Assembly: GCA_002428225.1 (NCBI GenBank)
Contig: DIUD01000007.1
Coordinates: 41,589 to 71,612, forward strand
Source of the DNA: Roseovarius sp. UBA6167
GTDB lineage: Bacteria; Pseudomonadota; Alphaproteobacteria; Rhodobacterales; Rhodobacteraceae
Direction: 5' to 3'
Length of the DNA stretch: 30,024 nucleotides
In this document: positions 7,506 through 15,171 of the stretch, one piece after another
Layout: every line of letters begins with the position of its first letter
Position numbering within the stretch: position 1 is the first letter of the stretch
Notes under the pieces: generated by a model
What the model was told of the DNA's origin: nothing
Seen by the model: the letters and a program-made list of their open reading frames with translations, nothing else
Database searches by the model: none
Translations under genes and position numbers: made by a program

Positions 7506-8432
7506 ATGTTCAACACCACACCCCGGGAAATCCGCGCCATAGCCAGCCGCCACCTGATCCTCGGCGCGCTCTTCTTTCTGCCCAAACCCCGCAGGCTGTC
7601 GCTGGAGCGCCGGTTGCGCGGGCGCGAGGAATACCGCAAATTGCAGGAGGCAGACTGGGTGCTGATGTCCTGGGGCAAGAGCGGGCGGACATGGTTTCGC
7701 GTCATGCTCTCGCGCTTTTACCAGCTTCATTTCGCGCTGCCGACCGAGAACATGCTGGAGTTCGACAATTTCCACCGGATGAACCCGGCCGCGCCGCGCG
7801 TGCTCTTCAGCCACAACAATTACATGCGCGATTATCTGCGCGACTGGGAGAGCCTTGCGCATTTCACGGGCAAGAAGGTGGTGCTGCTGGTGCGCGATCC
7901 GCGCGATGTGGCGGTGTCGCAGTATTTCCAGTGGAAATACCGGATGCTGCCCGGCAAGAAAGAGCTGAATTTCTACCCGCCCCACGGGGCCGAGGTGGAT
8001 ATATTCGAGTTCGTCTCGAACCCCGATTGCGGCATCCCGCGCATTGTCGATTATTTCAACGGCTGGGCGCGCGCCATGCCGATGATGGGCGATGACCTAT
8101 TGATGATCCGCTACGAGGACATGCGCGCCGACCCCGCCACCGCGCTGCAACGGGCCGTGACCCATACCGGCACGCCGGGCGCGCCCGCGCATATCGAGGC
8201 GGCGCGCGATTACGCCGCCTACGAGAACATGAAGAAGCGCGAGGCGCAAAACGAGGGGATGCGCGCCAGCGGCCAGCGCGTGAAGCCCGGCGACGAGAGC
8301 AACCCCGACAGCTTCAAGGTGCGGCGTGGCAAGGTCGGCGGCTACCGCGACTATTTCACGCCAGACCAACTGGCGGCGGTGGATGCGATGGTCGAGGGGC
8401 GGCTCGATCCGGTCTTCGGCTACGGGACGTAA
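7506..8432 (+). CDS. PAPS-dependent sulfotransferase B
   Basis: A 308-residue sulfotransferase. GKSGRTW (57-63) is the 5'-phosphosulfate loop, RDPRDVAVS (130-139) the 3'-phosphate site, and RRGKVGGYRDYF near the C-terminus the second PAPS motif, nearly identical to that of sulfotransferase A. A short hydrophobic N-terminal stretch (about 16-26) may help membrane association. The start at ATG 7506 places the fold as in copy A. It is a single-gene unit on the plus strand, between the divergent ELM1-domain gene B and the convergent oxygenase gene. Two distinct sulfotransferases in one lipid locus suggest two sulfation positions or two acceptors; neither is known. The PAPS would come from sulfate activation genes outside the window. 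Confidence 0.85.
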   Translation: MFNTTPREIRAIASRHLILGALFFLPKPRRLSLERRLRGREEYRKLQEADWVLMSWGKSGRTWFRVMLSRFYQLHFALPTENMLEFDNFHRMNPAAPRVLFSHNNYMRDYLRDWESLAHFTGKKVVLLVRDPRDVAVSQYFQWKYRMLPGKKELNFYPPHGAEVDIFEFVSNPDCGIPRIVDYFNGWARAMPMMGDDLLMIRYEDMRADPATALQRAVTHTGTPGAPAHIEAARDYAAYENMKKREAQNEGMRASGQRVKPGDESNPDSFKVRRGKVGGYRDYFTPDQLAAVDAMVEGRLDPVFGYGT

Positions 8433-8450
8433 GACCGGATCGACCCGGCC

Positions 8451-9113
8451 TCAGCCGCGCCCGCCAAGCCCCTTGGCCAAACGCAGAAGTTTCTTGCCGG
8501 TATGCGTGCCAAGGCGCGAAATACGCTGCGCCTGAAGCGCGAGCGGGTCCGAGCGCACCCAGTTGACCTGCACCATGCGCCGCTCGCCGTCAAAGCGCTT
8601 GTAGCCGTGATAGCTGTTGTTTGAGCGTTTGAACCCCAGCAGCGTGCCGCCGATCGGCGTCACCTCGGCGACGTAATCCTCGATGTCGTGCTTGCCGCGC
8701 AGCATCCGCAGCTTGCCGCCCTCCTGATGCCATTCGGGGTTGAAGTAGAGCAGCACGGTCATGATCTTGGACCAGTGATCGGTGTGGATATTGCCGTCGC
8801 TCGGCTCCGAGAGCTTGCGCACGGTGATGGTCTTGGTGGTCTGGCTCAGGTCGATATCGAACTTGCGCGAGATCAGCCGCTCGAATTCCGGGCTGTCGAG
8901 ATCCTCGAGGACCTGCGCGAAAAGCGGGCCATAGGTCAGGCTCTCGGGCCGGAAGTTGGCGGGCTTGTCGATATGCGGATAATCCGCGTTGACCCGCTCC
9001 AGCATGTCCGCCGGGATCACCTCCTGTGCGACCATGAAGCTGAACGGATCGGTGGTGAGCGGGGCCTTTTCGACGGCGTCGAAGTTGAGCAGTTTGGTCA
9101 TCGTGGTTGTCAT
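8451..9113 (-). CDS. 2-oxoglutarate/Fe(II)-dependent oxygenase
   Basis: A 220-residue protein with the double-stranded beta-helix iron site: H110-x-D112 (IHTDHW) and H169 (NSYHGYK), followed by R178/R179, a candidate for binding 2-oxoglutarate. This is the prolyl-4-hydroxylase-like 2OG oxygenase group. It has no signal peptide. It is the last gene of a minus-strand unit with the nucleotidyltransferase (50 bases upstream) and the ceramide synthase, so hydroxylation of the ceramide chain, its head group or a sugar is a reasonable guess. The sequence does not show the substrate. An AAGAAAG lies about 8 bases before the ATG at 9113. The short C-terminal tail (QAQRISRLGTHTGKKLLRLAKG) is basic and may touch membrane. 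Confidence 0.75.
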   Translation of the reverse strand: MTTTMTKLLNFDAVEKAPLTTDPFSFMVAQEVIPADMLERVNADYPHIDKPANFRPESLTYGPLFAQVLEDLDSPEFERLISRKFDIDLSQTTKTITVRKLSEPSDGNIHTDHWSKIMTVLLYFNPEWHQEGGKLRMLRGKHDIEDYVAEVTPIGGTLLGFKRSNNSYHGYKRFDGERRMVQVNWVRSDPLALQAQRISRLGTHTGKKLLRLAKGLGGRG

Positions 9114-9163
9114 GGCTGCATCTTTCTTGCAGATGGAAAAAAGGGGCGGGCACGGGCGGGCCC

Positions 9164-9994
9164 TCAGGTCGGGGCAGGCTGCGGCGCGCTGGCGGCACGG
9201 GCATGACGCTCAAGCACAAGATAGTCATCAACCGAGTCGACGTCCACCGAGGCATGTGCATAGGGCAGCACGACCACGCCGACGCGCAGCCCAGCCTTGC
9301 GCGACAGAAGCGCCAGCGCGCGCCCCAGCGTGAGCCAGCCCATGCGATACCGCAGCACCGCCCAGAGGCCGAGCATCCGGATCACCACCAGCGGTTTCTT
9401 GCGCTCGCGCTCGATTTGCCGCCAGAAATCGGCCATGCGGCGGCCGTCGGCGGTGAGAAAGGCAAACAGGTTGCAGCCGCAATATTGCCCGTCGGCAAAG
9501 CGCAGCACGGTCTTTTTCAGGTCGGGATAGGCCCCGCGCACCAGATCGTAGGGGGCAAGCCCCACCACCACATCGCAGCCCGACAGGGCGGCGTCGCGGC
9601 AGAAATGATCGACGATCTCGCTGGTCAGAAGCGGGTGATCGGCGGTGGTGATCATCACCTTCTGGCCTTCGGGAAAGCGGCTGAGCATCTCGAAGGCGCT
9701 GGTCGAGGGCGAGGCCCCCGGCGCGGTCCAGTCCACGCGGCCCCCCTCGATCATCCCCGAGAGCACGTCAGAGCCGGTCACGACCGCCTCCGCCGGCCCG
9801 CTCAGATGCACCGAGGCTATATGCCCAGCCTCCTCAAGCGCCAAAATCACCCGCGCGATCATGGGCTTGCCGCCAATCTCGATCAGCGCCTTGCTCGCCA
9901 CGCCCGCGTGATCGCGCAGCGCGTCCTGCGCGTCGCGTTCACCGGCAAGGATGACGGCGGCAAAATCGGGCGTTTGGGTCTCGGGTCGGGTCAT
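9164..9994 (-). CDS. MobA-like nucleotidyltransferase (CpgD-like candidate)
   Basis: A 276-residue GT-A-fold nucleotidyltransferase. AAVILAGER (12-20) is the nucleotide-binding loop; K35 and GGKPMI (41-46) follow as in MobA/IspD-type enzymes. TTADHPLL (116-123) carries the metal-binding Asp119. It would join an NTP to a small phosphorylated substrate or sugar phosphate. In Caulobacter, CpgD is a nucleotidyltransferase from the sphingolipid locus that makes CDP-glycerate from CTP and 3-phosphoglycerate for ceramide diphosphoglycerate; this gene, ten bases downstream of the ceramide synthase gene, is a candidate for that role. Which nucleotide and substrate it uses cannot be read from the sequence. 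An alternative is a sugar-1-phosphate nucleotidyltransferase feeding the glycosyltransferases in the locus. Confidence 0.7.
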   Translation of the reverse strand: MTRPETQTPDFAAVILAGERDAQDALRDHAGVASKALIEIGGKPMIARVILALEEAGHIASVHLSGPAEAVVTGSDVLSGMIEGGRVDWTAPGASPSTSAFEMLSRFPEGQKVMITTADHPLLTSEIVDHFCRDAALSGCDVVVGLAPYDLVRGAYPDLKKTVLRFADGQYCGCNLFAFLTADGRRMADFWRQIERERKKPLVVIRMLGLWAVLRYRMGWLTLGRALALLSRKAGLRVGVVVLPYAHASVDVDSVDDYLVLERHARAASAPQPAPT

Positions 9995-10004
9995 GGGGAT
10001 GGCC

Positions 10005-11153
10005 TCAGAGCGGCTTTTGATAGAGGCGGTAGCGTTTGTGGATGGTGCTGCCGACTTCTTCGATGATGTGGCGCATACCGTCGTTATCCTCCAGAATCCA
10101 GCCCATCTCCACCCGGCGCACGCCGCGACGGATCATCGCCTTGCGCACCGCGTCGATGACCAGAAAGGCCAGCGTCGGCCCCAGCCGCGAATACTGGTGC
10201 TCCTTGCGCACCCCCATGAGCGCGACGCGCGCGCTTGTCGCGCCCCGGACCTTGAGCCGCCACAGCAGCTTGGCCCAGCCGAAGGGCAGCAGCCGCCCGC
10301 GCAGGTCGTGGATCATCTCGTTGAGGTTCGGAAAGGCGGCGATGAAGGCGACGGCGCGCCCGTCGATCTCGGCGAACTGGATGAAATCGTCGGGCAAGAG
10401 CAGGGTAAGCGCCTTGGCGGTCTCGTCGAATTCCTCGGGCGTGAAGGGCACGAAACCCCAGTTATCCGACCACGCATCGTTGAAGATGTCGCGCATGGCG
10501 GCGAAATCGGCGGCCTTGTCCTTGCGGTTGAAGGGGCGGATCGTGACCCTGCGGCTGGCGCGCTCGGCCAGTTTGGTCATCACTGCCGGCGCCACGAAAT
10601 CGGGCTGCACGAGGTAGGTCAGCAAGTCCTTGACGCCGACAAGGCCCTGCTCCTCGATGCGCGGGCCATAGTAGCGCGGCGCGTGTCCCATCATGATGAA
10701 GGGGGGGTCGTCGAAATTCTCGACCAGAAGGCCGATTTCCTCGTTGATCGAGAGGTTGTAGGGGCCGCGCACCTGCGCCGCGCCGCGCGCGCGCAGCCAG
10801 TCCTGCGCCGCCCCGAAGAGGGCCGCGAAAACCGCCGCATCGTCCACCGCCTCGATCATCCCGAAATAACCCAGCTTGCCGCCCTCGACCTCGGGCTGCA
10901 TCCGGTCCATCTGCGCGGTGATGCGCCCCACCGCCTCGCCCCCGCGCCGGGCGACCCAGCGGGCCACCTCGCAATGGGCGAAAAGCGGCTTGTTCCGATA
11001 GACACGCTGTTTCTGCTCGATCAGAAGCGGCGGCACCCAGGCGGCGTCGCCGGCGTAAATCCGCTCAGGCAGGTGCAGGAAATCGCGCGCCGCGCCGCCC
11101 GCGTCTGCGGGGCGAACCTCGATCAGGGCGCTTGCGGGCGCATTGCGTGCCAT
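10005..11153 (-). CDS. bcerS: GNAT-family ceramide synthase candidate (bCerS)
   Basis: A 382-residue protein that I recognise as the large GNAT-type family to which the Caulobacter ceramide synthase belongs, unrelated to eukaryotic CerS. It begins with an RPADAGGAARDFLHLPERIY segment and has WVPPL near residue 40. The GNAT half contains GPYNLSINEEIGLLVENF (about 135-152), NDAWSDNWGFVPFT (about 240), DGRAVAFIAAFPNLNE, and a C-terminal MGWILEDNDGMRHI stretch. It would N-acylate the sphingoid base (or its 3-keto form) in the cytoplasm. The ATG at 11153 has a GAAAGG about 8 bases upstream. It leads a unit with the nucleotidyltransferase and oxygenase, and diverges from the acyltransferase at 11419. 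The alternative is a generic GNAT protein, but the ceramide gene set nearby argues otherwise. Confidence 0.78.
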   Translation of the reverse strand: MARNAPASALIEVRPADAGGAARDFLHLPERIYAGDAAWVPPLLIEQKQRVYRNKPLFAHCEVARWVARRGGEAVGRITAQMDRMQPEVEGGKLGYFGMIEAVDDAAVFAALFGAAQDWLRARGAAQVRGPYNLSINEEIGLLVENFDDPPFIMMGHAPRYYGPRIEEQGLVGVKDLLTYLVQPDFVAPAVMTKLAERASRRVTIRPFNRKDKAADFAAMRDIFNDAWSDNWGFVPFTPEEFDETAKALTLLLPDDFIQFAEIDGRAVAFIAAFPNLNEMIHDLRGRLLPFGWAKLLWRLKVRGATSARVALMGVRKEHQYSRLGPTLAFLVIDAVRKAMIRRGVRRVEMGWILEDNDGMRHIIEEVGSTIHKRYRLYQKPL

Positions 11154-11274
11154 CTTGGGCCTTTCGTTCTGCCGGGTGCCATGGGGATTGCCGCCCGCGC
11201 CGCCCGCCTGCGGGCGTCTCAAGCCTTGCCGCATCCGGGCCATGGAGGGCAAGGCCCCCGCGCACGGGCGGGCG

Positions 11275-11296
11275 TGAAACCGGTAAGATTGTTTCA
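11275..11296. promoter_or_regulatory. Inverted repeat TGAAAC-N10-GTTTCA
   Basis: Six-base arms at 11275-11280 and 11291-11296, extendable to 7 of 8 by one flanking pair. It lies in the 265-bp gap between the divergent ceramide synthase and acyltransferase genes, a sensible place for an operator. The arms recall the GTTTCG-type arms at 1038 and 22247 but differ in sequence and spacing. Confidence 0.28.
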
Positions 11297-11418
11297 TGTA
11301 TGTGCGCCCGGACGGGCGGGCATTTGCCATAACAGACTTGCAGAACAGGGGCCGAAGCCCGATTAACCTACGGATAGCACAAAATGGCACGAAACCGAAA
11401 TCGCAGAAAGCCTCCGCC

Positions 11419-12387
11419 TTGGCCAAGTTCATCCTCGGAAGCCATCTCCGCCACAGGGCGCTCGACAGCCGGGCCGCCACCAATGCGTTGTGGTTCCTCG
11501 ATCTGGCCTTTGTCGGTGCGATGACGTGGTTTTTCCGACTGCTGCCGCTGCGCTGGGCCTCGGCCACGGGGGCGGGCTTTGGCCGCTTTCTGGGGCGGGT
11601 GTTCAAGGGCCGCAGCCGCCATGTGCGCGCCAACCTGACGCTGGCCCTGCCCGGAAAATCGCCCGCCGAGATCGACCGCCTGGCCGAAGAGGTCTGGGGC
11701 AACGCGGGCGCGGTCTTTGCCGAATATCCGCATCTGGCGAAATATACCGACCCCGCGCACGGCCTTCTGCGCATCGAGACGGTCGAGGATGATCCCGCCT
11801 ATTGCCGCCCCGGCACGCCAGTGGTCTTCGTCGCCGCCCATCTCGCCAACTGGGAAGTGGCCTGCGCCGCGATGACACAGTTGGGCATCCGGTCCCACGC
11901 GCTCTATGCGCCGCTGGCCAATCCGTGGCTGGACAATATCATGCTGCGCTATCGCGCGCGGCTGGGGTGCGAAACGGTGTCGCGCAATGCAGGGCTGCGC
12001 GTATTCATGCAGGCCCTCAAGAACGGCGAGGCCCCGGCCATGATAATCGACCGCCGCATCGACGGCGGCAAGCCGATCCCGTTCTTTGGCACTGAAAAGG
12101 ATAGCTCGACCCTGCCCGCGGGCCTCGCGCTGCGCTTTGGTGCGCCGCTTGTGCCGGTGCAGGTCGAACGTCACCCCGGCGCGCGCTTTACCGTGCGCTT
12201 TCACCCCCCCCTCATCCCGCGCAACCCAGAGGCCGACACGGACGCGCAAGCGCTCGACCTCACCCGCCAGATCCACGAGCGGTTCGAGGACTGGATCAGC
12301 GCGCGGCCCGGCGAATGGCTGTGCACGAGCAAAATCTGGCGCGGCGCTGTTCTTCGGGCGAAAACCGACATATATAAAGAAGCCTGA
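11419..12387 (+). CDS. LpxL/HtrB-like acyltransferase 1
   Basis: A lysophospholipid/lipid A acyltransferase family protein (PF03279) that would move a fatty acyl chain from acyl-ACP or acyl-CoA to a lipid. The catalytic HX4E is intact (H141 LANW E146), followed by the DRRIDGGKPIPFFG and ALRFGAPLVPV family segments. I choose a TTG start at 11419: it gives MAKFIL, matching the MAKYYL start of the paralogue at 13116, and has AGAAAG 8 bases upstream. The in-frame ATG at 11296 would add 41 non-homologous residues. With TTG the length is 322 residues, against 315 for the paralogue. A hydrophobic anchor lies at about 24-44. It is followed 29 bases later by the hydroxylase gene. The context suggests a sphingolipid or lipid A role; the substrate is not known. 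Confidence 0.78.
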   Translation: MAKFILGSHLRHRALDSRAATNALWFLDLAFVGAMTWFFRLLPLRWASATGAGFGRFLGRVFKGRSRHVRANLTLALPGKSPAEIDRLAEEVWGNAGAVFAEYPHLAKYTDPAHGLLRIETVEDDPAYCRPGTPVVFVAAHLANWEVACAAMTQLGIRSHALYAPLANPWLDNIMLRYRARLGCETVSRNAGLRVFMQALKNGEAPAMIIDRRIDGGKPIPFFGTEKDSSTLPAGLALRFGAPLVPVQVERHPGARFTVRFHPPLIPRNPEADTDAQALDLTRQIHERFEDWISARPGEWLCTSKIWRGAVLRAKTDIYKEA

Positions 12388-12416
12388 CGCCGCGCATGTA
12401 GCAAAGAGGTCGCCCC

Positions 12417-13064
12417 ATGTCGAACCATCAACCAAGCCGCCGTCACCGCGTGGACGAATCGGTGCGCCTGTTCGAGAACCCGCTGCTGGAAAAGCTGAGC
12501 CATGTGCATCCGATCGTGCCGCTTCTGGTGTGGTCGCCGCTCGCGGGCTGGCTCATCTGGCGTGCGGTCGTGGTGCATGGCATCGGCCTGGGCGGTCTGG
12601 CGCTGATCGGGCTGGCCGGGCTGCTGACGTGGACGCTGGCGGAATACCTGCTGCACCGCTACCTCTTTCATTTCGAGCCGAAAACCGATCTGGGCCGCCG
12701 CTTCATCTACCTGTTTCACGGCGTCCACCATGACACGCCGCAGGACAAGACGCGCCTTCTGATGCCGCCCGCCGGGGCCTTGCCGATCGTCGCCGTGCTC
12801 TACCTGATCTTCTGGCTGGTGCTGCCCACCCCCTGGGCCGAGCCGTTCACCGGCTTCTTCATCATCGGCTATCTGATCTACGACTATATCCACTACGCCA
12901 CGCATCACTTTCCGATGAAGCACCCGGCGCTGCAATTCCTCAAGCATTACCACATGCGCCACCATTTCTCCAAAGATCCCGGTCGCTACGGCGTCTCGTC
13001 ACCGTTCTGGGATCTGGTGTTCCGCACCTATCCGGAGAAATCCGACCGCGCAGAGCGCCGCTGA
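12417..13064 (+). CDS. FA2H-type fatty acid/ceramide hydroxylase
   Basis: A 215-residue integral membrane diiron hydroxylase (PF04116). The histidine boxes are H80-x4-H85, HGVHH (101-105), H159 with H163-H164, and HYH (177-179) with RHH (181-183). The block HGVHHDxPxDxxRLxMPP is characteristic of the fatty acid 2-hydroxylase (FA2H/Scs7) branch, which hydroxylates the alpha carbon of the N-acyl chain of ceramide. As in other compact members, the N-terminal cytochrome b5 domain is absent, so an external electron donor is needed. About four membrane segments are seen (33-52, 57-75, 121-138, 143-160). An AAAGAGG precedes the ATG at a normal distance. It lies between two acyltransferase genes in a plus-strand operon. 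2-hydroxylation of ceramide is the strongest functional inference in this part of the locus. Confidence 0.85.
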   Translation: MSNHQPSRRHRVDESVRLFENPLLEKLSHVHPIVPLLVWSPLAGWLIWRAVVVHGIGLGGLALIGLAGLLTWTLAEYLLHRYLFHFEPKTDLGRRFIYLFHGVHHDTPQDKTRLLMPPAGALPIVAVLYLIFWLVLPTPWAEPFTGFFIIGYLIYDYIHYATHHFPMKHPALQFLKHYHMRHHFSKDPGRYGVSSPFWDLVFRTYPEKSDRAERR

Positions 13065-13115
13065 GGCGCGGGCCCGCGTCTCAACGGCGCGCTCAGTGAG
13101 GGCCGGGATCGAGCC

Positions 13116-14063
13116 ATGGCGAAATATTACCTGCTGCCCAAGCGCCTGATGGACCGCCTGCCGGGGGCACAAACGCCGGTGTGGCTGTTCGAGGCAGCGG
13201 TGTTTCACCTGCTCTACGGGCTGGCGCGGCTTATGCCGGTGTCGCTGGCCACGCGGGTCTTTGCCGCCTGTCTCGGGACCATCGGCTTTCACAATCCCAA
13301 CAAGCGGCGGGTGGTGCGGCGCAACCTTGCGGTGATGATGCGTGACGCGAGCGAGGAGACGCGCGACGCGGTGGCGCGCGAGATCTTCCGCTCCACGGGT
13401 CACGCGGCGGCCGAGCTTTTCCTGCTTGACCGGATCTGGCGCGACCGCGACCGCCGCCTGGAGTTCGTGATCCACCCCGAGGCCGAGGCGGCGATCCGGC
13501 GCAAGGATGCAATCGTTTTCGCCACCGCCCATGTCGGTGCCTGGCAGCTTACGAGCCTTGTCGGGCGCGAGCATGACCTGTCCATTTCCGTGCTTTACGC
13601 GCCCGAGCGCAACCCGTGGATGAACCGGTTTTTCCTCGCGCGGCGGCGGCATTTCGGCGGGCCCATGGTGCCAAGTGCGGGCGGCGTGCGCGACATGATC
13701 CGCGAACTGGCCGCCGGGCGCTCGGTGGGTGCCGCCTTTGACACCCGCATCGACGAGGGCGAGACGGTGCCGTTTTTCGGTGTGCCCGCGATGACCAACA
13801 CGCTGCCCGCCATGCTGGCGCTGCGCGGCTATCCGCTCATTCCGATCCGCGCCGTGCGCCTGCCCGGTGCGCGCTACCGGATCGAGGTCATGGCCCCGCT
13901 CGCCCCCGCCGACCCGGACGCGCCGCGCAAGGACCAGGTGCTTGAGCTTACCGCGCGGCTCAATTCCGTGTTCGAGGACTGGATCCGCGAAGATCCGGGC
14001 CAGTGGCTGTGCATGAAGCGGCGCTGGCCCAAGAAGCGGCCACCACGGGCCGCCGATGTCTGA
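13116..14063 (+). CDS. LpxL/HtrB-like acyltransferase 2 with altered HX4D/E motif
   Basis: A 315-residue paralogue of the acyltransferase at 11419. It shares the N-terminal MAK(Y/F) start, a membrane-associated segment at about 22-56, VVRRNLAVMM, DTRIDEGETVPFFG, ALRGYPLIPI and the final EDWIREDPGQWLCMKRRW. In the catalytic motif the acidic residue is replaced: H139-VGAW-Q144, where the family has HX4(D/E). The rest of the fold looks intact and the frame is open, so it is not a pseudogene by sequence. It may have lost acyl transfer, act with lower activity, or use a different base. Its stop overlaps the ELM1-domain gene C by eight bases, indicating coupling. An alternative role is a helper or partner of copy 1. 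Confidence 0.78.
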   Translation: MAKYYLLPKRLMDRLPGAQTPVWLFEAAVFHLLYGLARLMPVSLATRVFAACLGTIGFHNPNKRRVVRRNLAVMMRDASEETRDAVAREIFRSTGHAAAELFLLDRIWRDRDRRLEFVIHPEAEAAIRRKDAIVFATAHVGAWQLTSLVGREHDLSISVLYAPERNPWMNRFFLARRRHFGGPMVPSAGGVRDMIRELAAGRSVGAAFDTRIDEGETVPFFGVPAMTNTLPAMLALRGYPLIPIRAVRLPGARYRIEVMAPLAPADPDAPRKDQVLELTARLNSVFEDWIREDPGQWLCMKRRWPKKRPPRAADV

Positions 14064-15171
14064 ACCGCGCGTCTGGGTGCTCGACGCCTACCGCGCGGGC
14101 GAGCGCACGCAATTGCGCGCGCTGGCCACGGCGCTTGGCTGGCCCCATGAGATCAAGCGGCTCTCCTATCGCCGTTTCGGACTGGCGAGCGCACTTTTCC
14201 TGCGCAACGACCTTCGCGGCGTCGACCTGGCGGGATCCGATCCGCTTGAACCTCCCTGGCCCGACCTGGTGCTCTCCATCGGGATGCGCAACGAGCCGGT
14301 GGCGCGCTGGATCCGCGACCGCGCGGGCGGACGCACGCGGCTGGTGTTCCTGGGGCGGCAATGGGCCGATCCGCGCCATTTCGACCTCATCATCACCACG
14401 CCGCAATACCCGGTGCCCGACCGCGCCAACGTGCTGCGCAACGCGCTGCCGCTGCACGGGATCACGCGGGCGCGGCTCGATGAGGCCGCCGCGCTCTGGG
14501 CGCCGCGCCTTGCCCACCTGCCGCGTCCCTGGCTTGCGGTGAATATCGGCGGCACGAGCGGGCCTTATGCCTTTGGCGCCAATGCCGCGCGCCGTCTCGT
14601 GCGCGACACGCTGGCGCTGGCGCGCGCGCGGGGGGGATCGCTTCTGGTCAGTTCGAGCGCGCGCACGCCGGCCTGCGCCATCGACGCCTTTGCCGCGCAG
14701 AGGCAGGTGCCGATGCAGCTTTACCGCTGGCGGCGCGACGATCCCGAAAATCCCTACCTGGGCTTTCTGGCGCTGGCCGACGAGGTGATCGTGACCGCCG
14801 ACAGCATTTCGATGCTCGCCGAGGCCCATGCCACGGGCAGGCCCGTGCATATGTTCGACATCTCGGCGGGGCGATATGCGATGCGCCATGACATGCTCTG
14901 CGCGGCGGGCGAGCGCGCGGCGGCCCGCGCCCTTGCCCGCGCCGATCCCGACCGCCCCGACCATGCACCGGGGCCAGGCGCCTACCGCGCGCTCATGCGC
15001 TACGGCTGGTCCTATCTGAGCCGCGACATCAGCCGGATGCACCTGCGGCTTGTGCGTTCGGGCCGCATGGTCTGGCTGGGCGATCCGCCGCCGCCTGCGC
15101 GCGACAGGCAAGAGCCAAGCGACATGGAACGCGCGGTCGCCGCGATCCGCGCGCTTATCCCGCCCGCCTGA
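14056..15171 (+). CDS. ELM1-domain protein C
   Basis: A 371-residue third member of the ELM1 (PF06258) family. It starts VWVLDAYRAGERTQLRALATALGW, then carries PPWPDLVLSIGMRNEPVARW, LVFLGRQWADPRHFDLIITTPQY, AVNIGGTSGPYAF and ADEVIVTADSISMLAEA. These are the same landmarks as copies A and B, closest to B. It overlaps acyltransferase 2 by eight bases and ends inside the converging ABC transporter gene (17 bases shared, 15155-15171). No signal peptide. Being the last gene of an acyltransferase-hydroxylase-acyltransferase operon, it probably acts on the lipid those enzymes make. Whether it is a glycosyltransferase in chemistry is unproven. Confidence 0.75.
   Translation: MSEPRVWVLDAYRAGERTQLRALATALGWPHEIKRLSYRRFGLASALFLRNDLRGVDLAGSDPLEPPWPDLVLSIGMRNEPVARWIRDRAGGRTRLVFLGRQWADPRHFDLIITTPQYPVPDRANVLRNALPLHGITRARLDEAAALWAPRLAHLPRPWLAVNIGGTSGPYAFGANAARRLVRDTLALARARGGSLLVSSSARTPACAIDAFAAQRQVPMQLYRWRRDDPENPYLGFLALADEVIVTADSISMLAEAHATGRPVHMFDISAGRYAMRHDMLCAAGERAAARALARADPDRPDHAPGPGAYRALMRYGWSYLSRDISRMHLRLVRSGRMVWLGDPPPPARDRQEPSDMERAVAAIRALIPPA

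Noticed and set aside
6311..8095. 594-codon plus-strand ORF opposite ELM1-B and overlapping sulfotransferase B out of frame
   Set aside because: Shadow of two real genes; no family motifs, and the real sulfotransferase frame differs.
9117..9150. A-run and CTGCA...TGCAG near 9117-9142 as a strong terminator
   Set aside because: The T-run on the minus strand (9137-9142) is not preceded by a stable stem, and the small inverted repeat lies in the leader of the oxygenase gene; too weak to list.
11384..11470. ATG at 11384 as start of acyltransferase 1
   Set aside because: It is out of frame with the acyltransferase, and its reading frame shows no family features.
10005..11774. Long form of the ceramide synthase ORF starting at 11774
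   Set aside because: The extra 207 residues are low-complexity, run antisense to the acyltransferase and lack homology; ATG 11153 has a ribosome-binding site and the family N-terminus.
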